From Verrucomicrobiota bacterium (GTDB lineage: Bacteria > Verrucomicrobiota > Verrucomicrobiia > Limisphaerales > UBA9464): a DNA stretch of 37,922 nucleotides. Shown here piece by piece: positions 20,303 to 27,497 of the stretch. A program made the position numbers and the translations under genes. How positions within the stretch are numbered: the stretch's first letter is position 1; every line of letters starts with the position of its first letter. The stretch covers positions 1 to 37,922 of the forward strand of contig CANGMH010000006.1 of the NCBI GenBank assembly GCA_947454005.1, given 5' to 3'. The notes beneath the pieces are model-generated. The model made no database searches. It worked only from the letters and a program-made list of their open reading frames with translations, and had not been told where the DNA came from.

Positions 20303-21433
20303 ATGAACGACCCGGAACTGCTCCAAGCTTGGGCCACCCGCCGCGACGAACCTGCGTTCGCCGAACTCGTCCGCCGCCATCTCGGCCTCGTGTACGGCTC
20401 GGCCCTGCGTCAGGTGCGCGAACCCGTGCTGGCACAAGAGGTCGCCCAAGCCGTGTTCCTCGTGCTGGCCGACAAGGCCGGCACGTTGGGCGACAGCGTG
20501 GTCCTGTCCGGCTGGCTCTTCCGCACCACGCGCTTCGTCGCCGCCCGCGCGATGCGGGCCGAACGCCGCCGTACCCACCACGAACAACAGGCCGCCGCCA
20601 TGCAACGCATCGACCTCGACGCCTCGTCCTCCGCCGCCACCGACCGTTGGGACGAGGTCGGACCCCATCTCGACGCGGCGTTGGCCGCCTTGCCGGCGAC
20701 CGACCGGAACGCGGTGCTGCTCCGTTTCTTCGAGAAGCAACCGTTGCGCGCCGTCGGCGACCGGCTCGGCCTCGGGGAAGAAGCGGCCAAGAAACGCGTG
20801 AGCCGCGCGGTCGAGAAGCTGCGCGCGTTCCTCGCCGGCAAAGGCGTGGTGCTGACCGCCGCCGGGCTGCTGGCATTGCTGACCGAAATGCCGTCGAGCG
20901 CCGCCCCGGCAGGACTCGCCGACAGCATCACCGACGCGGTCGGGACGGGCTCCGCCGGTCCGGCTGCCACTGAGTTGGCGAAAGGTGCCGCTCGTGATTG
21001 GTTCACCGCCCGGCTGCTCGACGTGGCGCCTTGGTTCGCCGCGGCGCTGGTGCTCCTGATGGCAGGCGGCGCTTGGTGGGCCGCCCCGACCTCCTCGGCC
21101 GGGAGCCAAGTCGCGGCGGCTTCCGCGGAGGGCACGGTCATCCCGACGTCCGCGTCGACATCCGCCGTCTCGACGGTGCTTCCGCCTCCGGCACAAGTCG
21201 GTCCGTCGAGGATCCTGCTCAACGTCCGTTCGGCGGAGGACAACCGACCGCTCGCCGCACGGGGCATGGCTGTCTTCTGGGCTTGGCGCAGTGTCTTGGA
21301 CCGACAGGAAGTCACGACAGACGCCAACGGATTCATCGAGATTCCTGTCACGGATCCGAAGCTCGACTCCTTGCGCTTGTTCGTGTCGTCCCCCGGGTCA
21401 TGTGCCCGTCACCCTCTTGTGGAATCGGCATGA
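20303..21433 (+). CDS. ECF-type sigma factor fused to a membrane segment (frame broken downstream)
   Basis: 376 residues from ATG 20303 (MNDPELLQAWATRRDEPAFAELV). Sigma region 2 spans about 10-85 (HLGLVYGSALRQV, EVAQAVFLVLADKA, SGWLFRTTRFVA). Region 4 spans about 125-178 (LPATDRNAVLLRFFEKQPLRAVGDRLGLGEEAAKKRVSRAVEKLRAFL). A transmembrane helix lies at about 244-261 (WFAAALVLLMAGGAWWA). After it comes the beginning of a carboxypeptidase-regulatory-like domain (ILLNVRSAEDNRPLA...). The last 12 residues (SCARHPLVESA) are out of frame: shifting by one base near 21400-21408 restores SSPGHVPVTLLWNRHEF, which leads to the downstream CDS. Sigma factors tethered to the membrane with extracytoplasmic repeats are known in PVC bacteria and may release or expose the sigma part on a signal. 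The track's start at 19538 is spurious. Confidence 0.85.
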   Translation: MNDPELLQAWATRRDEPAFAELVRRHLGLVYGSALRQVREPVLAQEVAQAVFLVLADKAGTLGDSVVLSGWLFRTTRFVAARAMRAERRRTHHEQQAAAMQRIDLDASSSAATDRWDEVGPHLDAALAALPATDRNAVLLRFFEKQPLRAVGDRLGLGEEAAKKRVSRAVEKLRAFLAGKGVVLTAAGLLALLTEMPSSAAPAGLADSITDAVGTGSAGPAATELAKGAARDWFTARLLDVAPWFAAALVLLMAGGAWWAAPTSSAGSQVAAASAEGTVIPTSASTSAVSTVLPPPAQVGPSRILLNVRSAEDNRPLAARGMAVFWAWRSVLDRQEVTTDANGFIEIPVTDPKLDSLRLFVSSPGSCARHPLVESA

Positions 21434-21647
21434 GTTCGTCGAACCGGTGTTGCTCCACACGTGTCGGTTGCAACGCGGGCAGATCCTGCAGGGCTTCGTC
21501 CAAGACGAAGCCGGCCGGCCCGTGGCCGAGGCCCACATCCAGTTCATGGGCCCTGGCACCGACCGAGGCGAACGATAGAGCGTCGAGTACCATGACCGGT
21601 TCAGCGCCGTCGTCACGGACACCGCGGGGCGCTTCCGGAGCGACCAG
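21398..21647 (+). other. Lesion zone of a split sigma/carboxypeptidase-regulatory fusion gene
   Basis: Two defects separate the flanking CDSs. A one-base excess falls in or next to the CCCCCGGG run at about 21400-21408. An in-frame TAG occurs at 21576-21578, reading ...DRGER*SVEYHDRF. Between and after them frame 0 codes for plausible protein (RGQILQGFVQDEAGRPVAEAHIQ; FSAVVTDTAGRF), continuous with the CDS at 21648. The TAG would be CAG (Gln) by one transition. A reconstructed gene would span 20303-23330, about 1008 residues. Pseudogene, sequencing error or recoding cannot be separated from sequence alone. Confidence 0.75.
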
Positions 21648-23330
21648 ATGCCATCATTGCTCGGCCGGTTCTTGAGCTACACGGTGTCGCACCCGGATTT
21701 CGTGCGCGAACGGCGGGGGTTGAGCAGCCCGGCGATGTTGGCGACCAACCACCTCGTCGTGCTCCGGCGAGGACTGTTCTTGAAAGGCCGCGTCGTCGGT
21801 CTCGACGGTGTCCCGGTAGCGGAGGCCCAAGTGGCAGAAGATCGGGACTCCGGTCATCCGCCACGGGAATCGATAACCGCTGCCGACGGCCGCTTCACGT
21901 TGGGGCCTTTCACCAAGGGGTCGGTCCGATTCGAGGTGTCAGCCACCGGCTTCAAGACGAGCCAGCAGTCCATGCAGTTGGACGTTGCGAGTGACGAAAC
22001 CGTGGTCGAGCTAAGCCCCGATCCCGGATCTAACGGCGGGGAGATCAGGCGGGTCGGAGAGTCCACCGTCCGGATCGTCGGCACCGTGGTGGACGCCGAA
22101 TCCGGCGAACCGGTGCGTTCGTTCCAAGTGCGGCTCAATGAGCATCGCGGCGTTGCCAAGAACCTCATCGGACAAGGGAACGGCGGACGCTTCGACTGGC
22201 CGGTCGACATGGTGTTCTTCCAAGAGTTCTCCCTGGAGGTGGAGGCGGACGGTTATGAGACGGTCGCCTCGGATACCCGTCCGGCGCGGAATGGCACGCA
22301 AGAGTTCGCCTTTCGCCTGCGACGCGGCAGCAACGTCAGCGGATCGGTCGTCGGCCTCGACGGGCGGCCGGTCGCCGGTGCTTTCGTCGGGCTCAACGGG
22401 GAGGGTCACGGGTTCTTCGTGGGGCGGGATGGGCTTCCGGTGTCGGGCAATGGTGCACCGCAAACCATCACCGACGCGGCCGGACGTTTCTCGCTGCGGC
22501 GTCAGCTCGGCGCGCAGACCGTCCTCGTCGTTCATGAGCTCGGCTGCACCCTGGTCCCGATCGGCGAGGGTTCCCTCGCGCCCATCGTCTTGAGACCTTG
22601 GGGCGCGATCGCGGGGACTCTGCTCGTCGGCGGAAAGCCGGCCGCGGGACAAACCGTTTCGCTGGGAGTTCCCCTTCCGGACGACGACTCCATCCCTCCT
22701 GGTATCCAAGCGCAGGGCAACGCAACGACCGATGCCGAGGGTCGCTACCGCTTCGACCGTGTGCCCGCCGGGTCGTTCGCCGTGAGCCGATACTTCAACT
22801 TCAACCGCGGTGGCACCGGACCGGTCGGCATCGGTGCGCCACATCGGGTGGAGGTGCCCGCGGGCGGGGTCGGCGAAGTGACCATCGGCACCTCAGGACG
22901 CGAGGTGGTGGGGCGGCTGGCTTTGGCCAGTCCGGTCGCAGGCTATGATTGGCGCGACGACCTGCAATCGCTGGTGCAGGTGCGGGACGATCTGCCGCCG
23001 GTCAGGCCGACCGTGGGGTTTCCCGGTAGTCCGGAGTTCATGAAGTCCGTCCGTGCCGATAACCGCCGAGAGGCGCAGATCGCGAAGCATTTCTTGACCC
23101 TCCAGCCCGACGGTTCGTTCCGCATCGACGATGTGCCGCCCGGCAACTACCTGCTCAAACTGCGCGTCTCCACGCCGCCCAAGGAGGTGACGGCGAGCGA
23201 CGCCGATTCCTTCTTCCGTCCCGAGCTGGGCAAGCTGGAGCGACCGGTCGTCATCCCGGACAGCCCGGATCCGGCCACGGCCAGCCCGCTCGACCTCGGC
23301 GTCCTCACCCTCCCGGTGAAGCAGCCGTGA
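21648..23330 (+). CDS. Carboxypeptidase-regulatory-like repeat protein, C-terminal part of the broken sigma fusion
   Basis: 560 residues from the first in-frame ATG after the TAG; it lacks any signal peptide or ribosome binding site of its own, supporting a detached C-terminal part. At least four beta-sandwich repeats of the CarboxypepD_reg type are visible: LKGRVVGLDGVPVAEAQV...TAADGRFTLGPF, IVGTVVDAESGEPVRSFQV, VSGSVVGLDGRPVAGAFVG...TDAAGRFSLRR, and IAGTLLVGGKPAAGQTV...TDAEGRYRFDRVPAG. A last segment ends in DGSFRIDDVPPGNYLLKLRV. In the intact fusion these would sit outside the cytoplasmic membrane as a sensing or anchoring region. Whether the piece is expressed is doubtful unless the stop is read through. 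Followed by 286 non-coding bases. Confidence 0.7.
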   Translation: MPSLLGRFLSYTVSHPDFVRERRGLSSPAMLATNHLVVLRRGLFLKGRVVGLDGVPVAEAQVAEDRDSGHPPRESITAADGRFTLGPFTKGSVRFEVSATGFKTSQQSMQLDVASDETVVELSPDPGSNGGEIRRVGESTVRIVGTVVDAESGEPVRSFQVRLNEHRGVAKNLIGQGNGGRFDWPVDMVFFQEFSLEVEADGYETVASDTRPARNGTQEFAFRLRRGSNVSGSVVGLDGRPVAGAFVGLNGEGHGFFVGRDGLPVSGNGAPQTITDAAGRFSLRRQLGAQTVLVVHELGCTLVPIGEGSLAPIVLRPWGAIAGTLLVGGKPAAGQTVSLGVPLPDDDSIPPGIQAQGNATTDAEGRYRFDRVPAGSFAVSRYFNFNRGGTGPVGIGAPHRVEVPAGGVGEVTIGTSGREVVGRLALASPVAGYDWRDDLQSLVQVRDDLPPVRPTVGFPGSPEFMKSVRADNRREAQIAKHFLTLQPDGSFRIDDVPPGNYLLKLRVSTPPKEVTASDADSFFRPELGKLERPVVIPDSPDPATASPLDLGVLTLPVKQP

Positions 23331-23616
23331 GTGTCGGCGCAGCGCGTGGCGCGGTCTCCAAGCGCGGCGACGGCGAAGCGCGGAGGACTTGATCCGCGGG
23401 TCGGCTGGAGGCCCCGACCTGCGGACTGGAAAGTCCGCGCTCCGCGGCCCGCCGTGGCTTCCATCCATTGCGACGATGGAGCCCGAAAACCGCCTTGGCT
23501 GGCCCTGCCTCCTTCCGACCGAAGCCGGAACCCCATGCGGCTGCGATTTGACACTTCCCTGACAATTCGTCTGCCGCCGCTTGGGAAGCTGGGCTACGAA
23601 CTGGTCCGACCCCCGC
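23331..23616. repeat. Hairpin-rich intergenic element upstream of the histidine kinase
   Basis: No credible gene. Tandem hairpins are visible: GGTCGG (23399-23404) with CCGACC (23414-23419), and GCGGACT-GGAA-AGTCCGC at 23421-23438, a 7-bp stem with a GNRA-type tetraloop. The style matches the hairpin cluster at 27092-27497, which suggests dispersed repetitive elements. Homology between the two regions beyond the shared 21-base box was not seen. Confidence 0.5.
23545..23565 (+). promoter_or_regulatory. Shared upstream box (GATTTnACAnTTCCCTGACAA), copy 1
   Basis: A 21-base sequence ending 51 bases before the kinase ATG. It matches the copy at 27431-27451 at 19 of 21 positions. It contains TTGACA (23548-23553). 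Similar placement before two genes of one cluster suggests a promoter or operator; the sigma factor or regulator that reads it is unknown. Confidence 0.5.
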
Positions 23617-26274
23617 ATGGAATACTTCACGCTCTTGTTCCTCTCGCTCTCGGTGTTCGCCGTACCGTTCTGGGTGGCCTCCATCGGGGGACGGTTCCGG
23701 ACGCGCTTTACAGAGACGGCCCGGCGGCGGCTCAAGCACAACACTTGGGCGTTCCTTGGCCTGCTGTTCGTGCAATGGCCGCTCCACCTGAGCGTGCTTT
23801 GGCAAAGTGTCCGCTACGGCGAGTGGCCACCCGGCATCCGGCTATCCGGCACCGCCTGCTGGACGGCGTTGACGTTGATCCTGCTCTGGTCGCGACGAGA
23901 GCTTGTCCGCAAAGCCGCCGCTGAACCTCCTCCGCTCGTGCCTCCGGGCGAGCCCGCCGCGCCTTCGCTCCGGATCCAGCTCGCGCTGATCTTCCTGCCG
24001 GTGCTCGTGCTGGCGATCGTGGGACTGGTGGCGTTGTCGCGCGACCGGGCCGCGGTCGAAGCAGAAGCCCGCCGACGCGCAGGTGAGCTGGCGCAAGAGC
24101 TGACCGTGAAGCTCAGCGGGTCGCTACCGAGCCGCCTCGGCGAGGTCGAACTCGCCGGCAACGTCTGGCTCGGGGACGGGATCGTCGGCCCTGCGAATGT
24201 CCATTGGCCGGGGGCACTTCCCTCCAATTTTGACCCGAACCATGTCGCGGACATTTTCCTCGATCGCGGGCGGAAGAATTTCCGGACCCAGCCGGAAGCG
24301 TCGCTCCCGGTGGAGATCCGCTTCGCCGCGGACGGGACCTTGAACGGGCCCCGGCCTTATCGTCCCGTGCCTCAACCACCCGAGTGGGTCCGTGAGCTTG
24401 CTGGCGAGACGGCGGTGGCGTGGGAGAACCTGCGAGCCGCGGAGAACGACATCGACCATCCCGAACGGCTGTCGCCCGCGGTGCAGGCCGTCGCCGAGGT
24501 GACCCGGGAACTGGGCCCGAACCGGCAGGCGGCGTTCCTGTCGCTCCGGCGCACCGACGCCGAGGCGGCGAAAGCGGTCGGCCAGCTGCTCGAGTTCGGC
24601 ACGCGTGCGGTCGTGGACCGGCTGGAGACCGAGAACGGTCTACCGCTGGGTGCGGTCGCGTTCGCCGAAGCTCTCCGACGCGCGCCGGAGGCCAAGTTGG
24701 ATCGAGCTTGGTTCACTCTTCTGCGCGACCTCACGTTCACACAACCGTCGTGCCTGACGCCGTGGGCGATCGACCAAGGCGACGAGATGGCGCGCCGATC
24801 CGGCGATATCGAGCACCTCAGGCTCATGCGCGAACTGCGCGCCCGATGGACCGGTGCCGAACGACTTCGCGGGCTTGGTCGCCAGCTGGGCGAGGAGGCC
24901 CGACCCACGCCGACGACACTCCGCAACCTGTGGCTGACGAACCAGGCCGCGGCTTGGTTCGCAGCCATCCAACCCGGGGTTTCGACGACGTATACTTCCA
25001 CCAATGGCCAAGGCATCACGATCACCAACCAGGAATCCCGGGTGCGGCTCTACTCCGCCGACACGCTCGGGTTGTCGGCCTTCAATGCTCTCCACACGAT
25101 GGCGACGGCGGATGGCCGCGAGCGCGGCACTCCGCCGCGGCTTCCCGCCGGGCTGAAGCTGTCCATCGAACTGGAAGGGCGTCGTCTGGTCCTGCCGAGC
25201 GCCTCTTGGATTCTGGACGAACCCGCGGGGCCGGCGCCGTTGCTCGCCGAAGCGACCGAGGTGTTCCGGTTGGAGGGGATGATGCACCCCACTGGCGAGA
25301 GATTCGAAACGTGGCCGTCTCATCCCCGTTTCACGGTGCGGGTGCATCTCGCCGACCCGGCGGCGCTGTTCGCGGCACAACGCCGGCAGCAGTGGCTCTT
25401 CGGCGGCATGATCCTGTCCGTCGCCGGGATCGCGGGCCTCGGCGGCTGGCAGGCCAACCGCGCCTTCCGCCGGCAGCTCGCGCTCAGCGAGGAGAAATCG
25501 AACTTCGTCTCGAGCGTCTCGCACGAACTGCGCGCGCCCCTCGCCAGCATGAGGCTGCTCGCCGAGGGATTGGCCGAGGGCCGCGTGACCGAGGAGTCCA
25601 AACGCCGCGAATACGCCGGCTTCCTCGTGCAGGAGACGCGCCGGCTCGGCTCGCTGGTCGAGAACGTCCTCGACTTCGCCCGCATCGAACAGGGCCGCCA
25701 ACGTTACGACTTCGAGCTGACCGACGTGGGCCGGCTCGTCCGCGAGACGGTGAAGCTGCTCCAACCCCGCGCCGCCGAATCGGGCATCGGACTGACTTGT
25801 CCGACGGACGAGCCGGCTTGCGCGGAGGATCACCCTCAACCCGTCACGGCAACACTCGGCCGCGCTTCCCGATCGGGATCTTCCGATCCTCGAACTGAGA
25901 TCGCCTGCGACGGCCCTGCCATCCAGCGCGCCCTGCTCAACCTGCTCGACAACGCCTTCAAGCACGCGCCCGTCGGCAGCGCGGTGACGGTCACGCTCGG
26001 GTCGATCCCCGGTCCGCGATCCGCGATCTTCATTTCTGTGGCCGACTCCGGCCCCGGCATCCCGGCGGAGGACCAAGCGCGCATCTTCGAGCGCTTCTAC
26101 CGGCGCGGCTCCGAGCTGCGCCGCGAGACGCAAGGCGTCGGCCTCGGCCTGGCCATCGTGAAGCACATCGTGGAGGCCCACGGCGGCCGCGTGCGCGTGG
26201 CGAGCACGGTCGGTCAGGGTGCGACCTTCACGCTGGAACTGCCGGCCGCTCCGCGGAGGGGGAGTGATCAGTGA
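23617..26274 (+). CDS. Membrane sensor histidine kinase with a large extracytoplasmic domain
   Basis: 885 residues from ATG 23617 (MEYFTLLFLSLSVFAVPFW); the track's 23581 start adds twelve unlikely residues. Several hydrophobic helices lie in the first 145 residues, the last being LALIFLPVLVLAIVGLVAL (about 122-140). A domain of roughly 430 residues follows, then a helix at about 593-611 (GGMILSVAGIAGLGGW) and the kinase core. HisKA has SSVSHELRAPL with the phospho-acceptor H636. The ATPase domain has the N box LLNLLDNAFKHAP (N779), G1 VADSGPGIP and G2 GVGLGLAIVKHIV. The large middle region matches no domain I recognise. Odd insertions are repeat-like: a palindrome TCCCGATCGGGA (25867-25878), a TCCGCGA heptamer pair (26013-26028), and a stop codon lying within an inverted-repeat element. 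The response regulator follows after 127 bases. Confidence 0.9.
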   Translation: MEYFTLLFLSLSVFAVPFWVASIGGRFRTRFTETARRRLKHNTWAFLGLLFVQWPLHLSVLWQSVRYGEWPPGIRLSGTACWTALTLILLWSRRELVRKAAAEPPPLVPPGEPAAPSLRIQLALIFLPVLVLAIVGLVALSRDRAAVEAEARRRAGELAQELTVKLSGSLPSRLGEVELAGNVWLGDGIVGPANVHWPGALPSNFDPNHVADIFLDRGRKNFRTQPEASLPVEIRFAADGTLNGPRPYRPVPQPPEWVRELAGETAVAWENLRAAENDIDHPERLSPAVQAVAEVTRELGPNRQAAFLSLRRTDAEAAKAVGQLLEFGTRAVVDRLETENGLPLGAVAFAEALRRAPEAKLDRAWFTLLRDLTFTQPSCLTPWAIDQGDEMARRSGDIEHLRLMRELRARWTGAERLRGLGRQLGEEARPTPTTLRNLWLTNQAAAWFAAIQPGVSTTYTSTNGQGITITNQESRVRLYSADTLGLSAFNALHTMATADGRERGTPPRLPAGLKLSIELEGRRLVLPSASWILDEPAGPAPLLAEATEVFRLEGMMHPTGERFETWPSHPRFTVRVHLADPAALFAAQRRQQWLFGGMILSVAGIAGLGGWQANRAFRRQLALSEEKSNFVSSVSHELRAPLASMRLLAEGLAEGRVTEESKRREYAGFLVQETRRLGSLVENVLDFARIEQGRQRYDFELTDVGRLVRETVKLLQPRAAESGIGLTCPTDEPACAEDHPQPVTATLGRASRSGSSDPRTEIACDGPAIQRALLNLLDNAFKHAPVGSAVTVTLGSIPGPRSAIFISVADSGPGIPAEDQARIFERFYRRGSELRRETQGVGLGLAIVKHIVEAHGGRVRVASTVGQGATFTLELPAAPRRGSDQ
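25867..25878. repeat. Perfect 12-bp palindrome TCCCGATCGGGA within the kinase gene
   Basis: Lies in a low-complexity linker (RASRSGSSDPRT) just before the N box, where most kinases have no such spacer. It may be a remnant of a repeat insertion. Confidence 0.5.
26013..26028. repeat. Heptanucleotide tandem repeat (TCCGCGA x2 + TC) within the kinase gene
   Basis: Two full copies of a 7-base unit coding for part of GPRSAIF, immediately upstream of the G1 box. Period 7 is shared with the repeats at 7049 and 26263. Confidence 0.7.
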
Positions 26275-26391
26275 TCAGTGTTCAGTATCCAGTGAACAGC
26301 ATCCAGGACCTCGTCCCACTCACTCACTGGCTTACCCACTTACCGGCTCACTGACCCACTGGATACTGGTTACTGATCACTGATCACTTCC
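26258..26391. repeat. Inverted-repeat element between kinase and response regulator, arms built of AGTGATC heptamers
   Basis: The left arm (AGTGATCAGTGATCAGT at 26263-26279, then nnTCAGTATCCAGTG) is mirrored by the right arm (26353-26391, containing ACTGATCACTGATCACT at 26372-26388). Arms of about 33 bases match with few differences, including flanking G/C runs. The core is unlike coding DNA, with ACTCACTCACTGG and TTACCCACTTACC simple repeats. The kinase's last codons (SDQ) and its TGA stop lie inside the left arm; the element ends 10 bases before the regulator ATG. No transposase. It resembles a MITE or REP-like palindromic unit. Confidence 0.8.
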
Positions 26392-26401
26392 CCGCTGCCA
26401 A

Positions 26402-27091
26402 ATGCCCCGCATCCTCATCATCGAAGACGAGCTGCCGATGCGCACCGCGCTGGCCGATCTGCTCACCAGCGAAGGCCACCGCGTGCTCGTCGCCGCCGAC
26501 GGCGAGGACGGCCTCGCCCGCGCCCTCGCTGAGCAGCCCGATCTCATCCTGCTCGACGTGATGATGCCCCGGCTCGACGGCTTCGCCCTCGCCGGTGAGC
26601 TGCGACGGCTCGGCCGCTCCACACCCATCCTCATGCTCACGGCCAAGGGGCAGGTGGACGACCGCGTGCGCGGCCTCGACGCCGGCGCGGATGATTATCT
26701 GGTGAAGCCGTTCAGCGGCGACGAGCTGCTCGCGCGGGTGCGGGCGCTGCTCCGGCGGCATCAGCGCGACGCGGTCCGCGTGCCCGACCGCATGCGGCTC
26801 GGCGCGGTAGAGCTCGATTTCGCACGCCTCACCGCCCGACGCGACGGCCGAGCGCTGCATCTCACGCCCAAGGAATGGGCGATGCTGCGGCTGCTGCTCG
26901 AAGCGACCGGCGAACCGGTCTCGCGCGAGCGCTTCCTCGACGTGGTGTGGGGCGTGAACGCGTTCCCGACCACACGCACGGTGGACACGCACATCGCCAC
27001 CTTGCGCGCCAAGCTGGAGCCCGACCCCGATGCGCCGCGCTTCCTCAAGACGGTGCACGGCATCGGCTACAAACTGGAGGGCGCGGTGTGA
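26402..27091 (+). CDS. OmpR/PhoB-family response regulator
   Basis: 229 residues. The receiver domain (1-115) has the acidic pair E8/D9, phospho-acceptor D52 in LILLDVMMPRLDGF, T80 (MLTAKG) and K102 (VKPF). The C-terminal winged-helix domain (about 130-227) has LTPKEWAMLRLLLEATGEPVSRERFLDVVWG and TRTVDTHIATLRAKLEPDP...RFLKTVHGIGYKL, typical of OmpR/PhoB transcription activators. It should be phosphorylated by the upstream kinase and bind direct-repeat operators; the 21-base box before the kinase and SLBB genes is a candidate target only by position. The start ATG at 26402 is unambiguous, but the upstream repeat leaves little room for a conventional ribosome site. Confidence 0.95.
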   Translation: MPRILIIEDELPMRTALADLLTSEGHRVLVAADGEDGLARALAEQPDLILLDVMMPRLDGFALAGELRRLGRSTPILMLTAKGQVDDRVRGLDAGADDYLVKPFSGDELLARVRALLRRHQRDAVRVPDRMRLGAVELDFARLTARRDGRALHLTPKEWAMLRLLLEATGEPVSRERFLDVVWGVNAFPTTRTVDTHIATLRAKLEPDPDAPRFLKTVHGIGYKLEGAV

Positions 27092-27497
27092 ATCAGCCGA
27101 CTTCGCCAGCCCCGTGCGAGGTCCGCGAGGTCCTGGACTGCGGCAGTCCTCTGCCGCTTTCGAGCGACGAATTGGTCGCGAAGAGGCACAAGAAGCGCAA
27201 AAGCCGCTGGTGGCTCCACTCGCCTCTGAGCGGAGCGCCGAGCAATGCTCGGCACGGCTGGCCACAGCACTCCACGCAGGCCGGGCGAGGTCCGGCGCTC
27301 CGGACGAAGCCATCACCGGACAGCCGCTTCTTTTGCGCCTTTTCGCGGCCGATCAAAAGCGCCAGAGGACTGGCGCACTCCAAGACGCTGGCGCGCCTTC
27401 GCCAGCCGCACGGCACCGATCGCTCCTCCCGATTTCACAATTCCCTGACAACCCCGCTCCCGGACTTCCTCACGCTGTGACGCGACGATCCTCCACC
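27092..27497. repeat. Hairpin-rich intergenic mosaic between response regulator and SLBB gene
   Basis: 406 bases; I see no credible gene here. It begins with a 9-base tandem pair (GCGAGGTCC x2, 27116-27133). Then come several inverted repeats: GGACTG-CGG-CAGTCC, GCCGAGC-AAT-GCTCGGC (27237-27253), GTCCGG-CGCT-CCGGAC, GCGCCA-GAGGAC-TGGCGC and GCTGGCG-CGCCTT-CGCCAGC. The density of short hairpins suggests dispersed palindromic repeats or a structured RNA. The ORF-track entries here (27067-27270, 27093-27416, the early part of 27030-28751) are not protein-like. Confidence 0.6.
27431..27451 (+). promoter_or_regulatory. Shared upstream box (GATTTnACAnTTCCCTGACAA), copy 2
   Basis: Matches the box at 23545-23565 in 19 of 21 positions and ends 46 bases before the SLBB-protein ATG, against 51 for the kinase. 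The surrounding sequence is not conserved, which argues that the box itself is selected or is the end of a repeat. Confidence 0.5.

Noticed and set aside
20279-21351. Minus-strand ORFs (305 and 313 residues) over the sigma gene
   Set aside because: Shadow frames; the plus strand has sigma regions 2 and 4.
24640-26181. 513-residue minus-strand ORF
   Set aside because: Antisense to the histidine kinase catalytic region with all boxes intact.
26402-27091. Possible CRISPR or IS explanation for repeats next to the regulator
   Set aside because: No regularly spaced repeat-spacer pattern and no transposase ORF; the repeats are short palindromes and heptamers.
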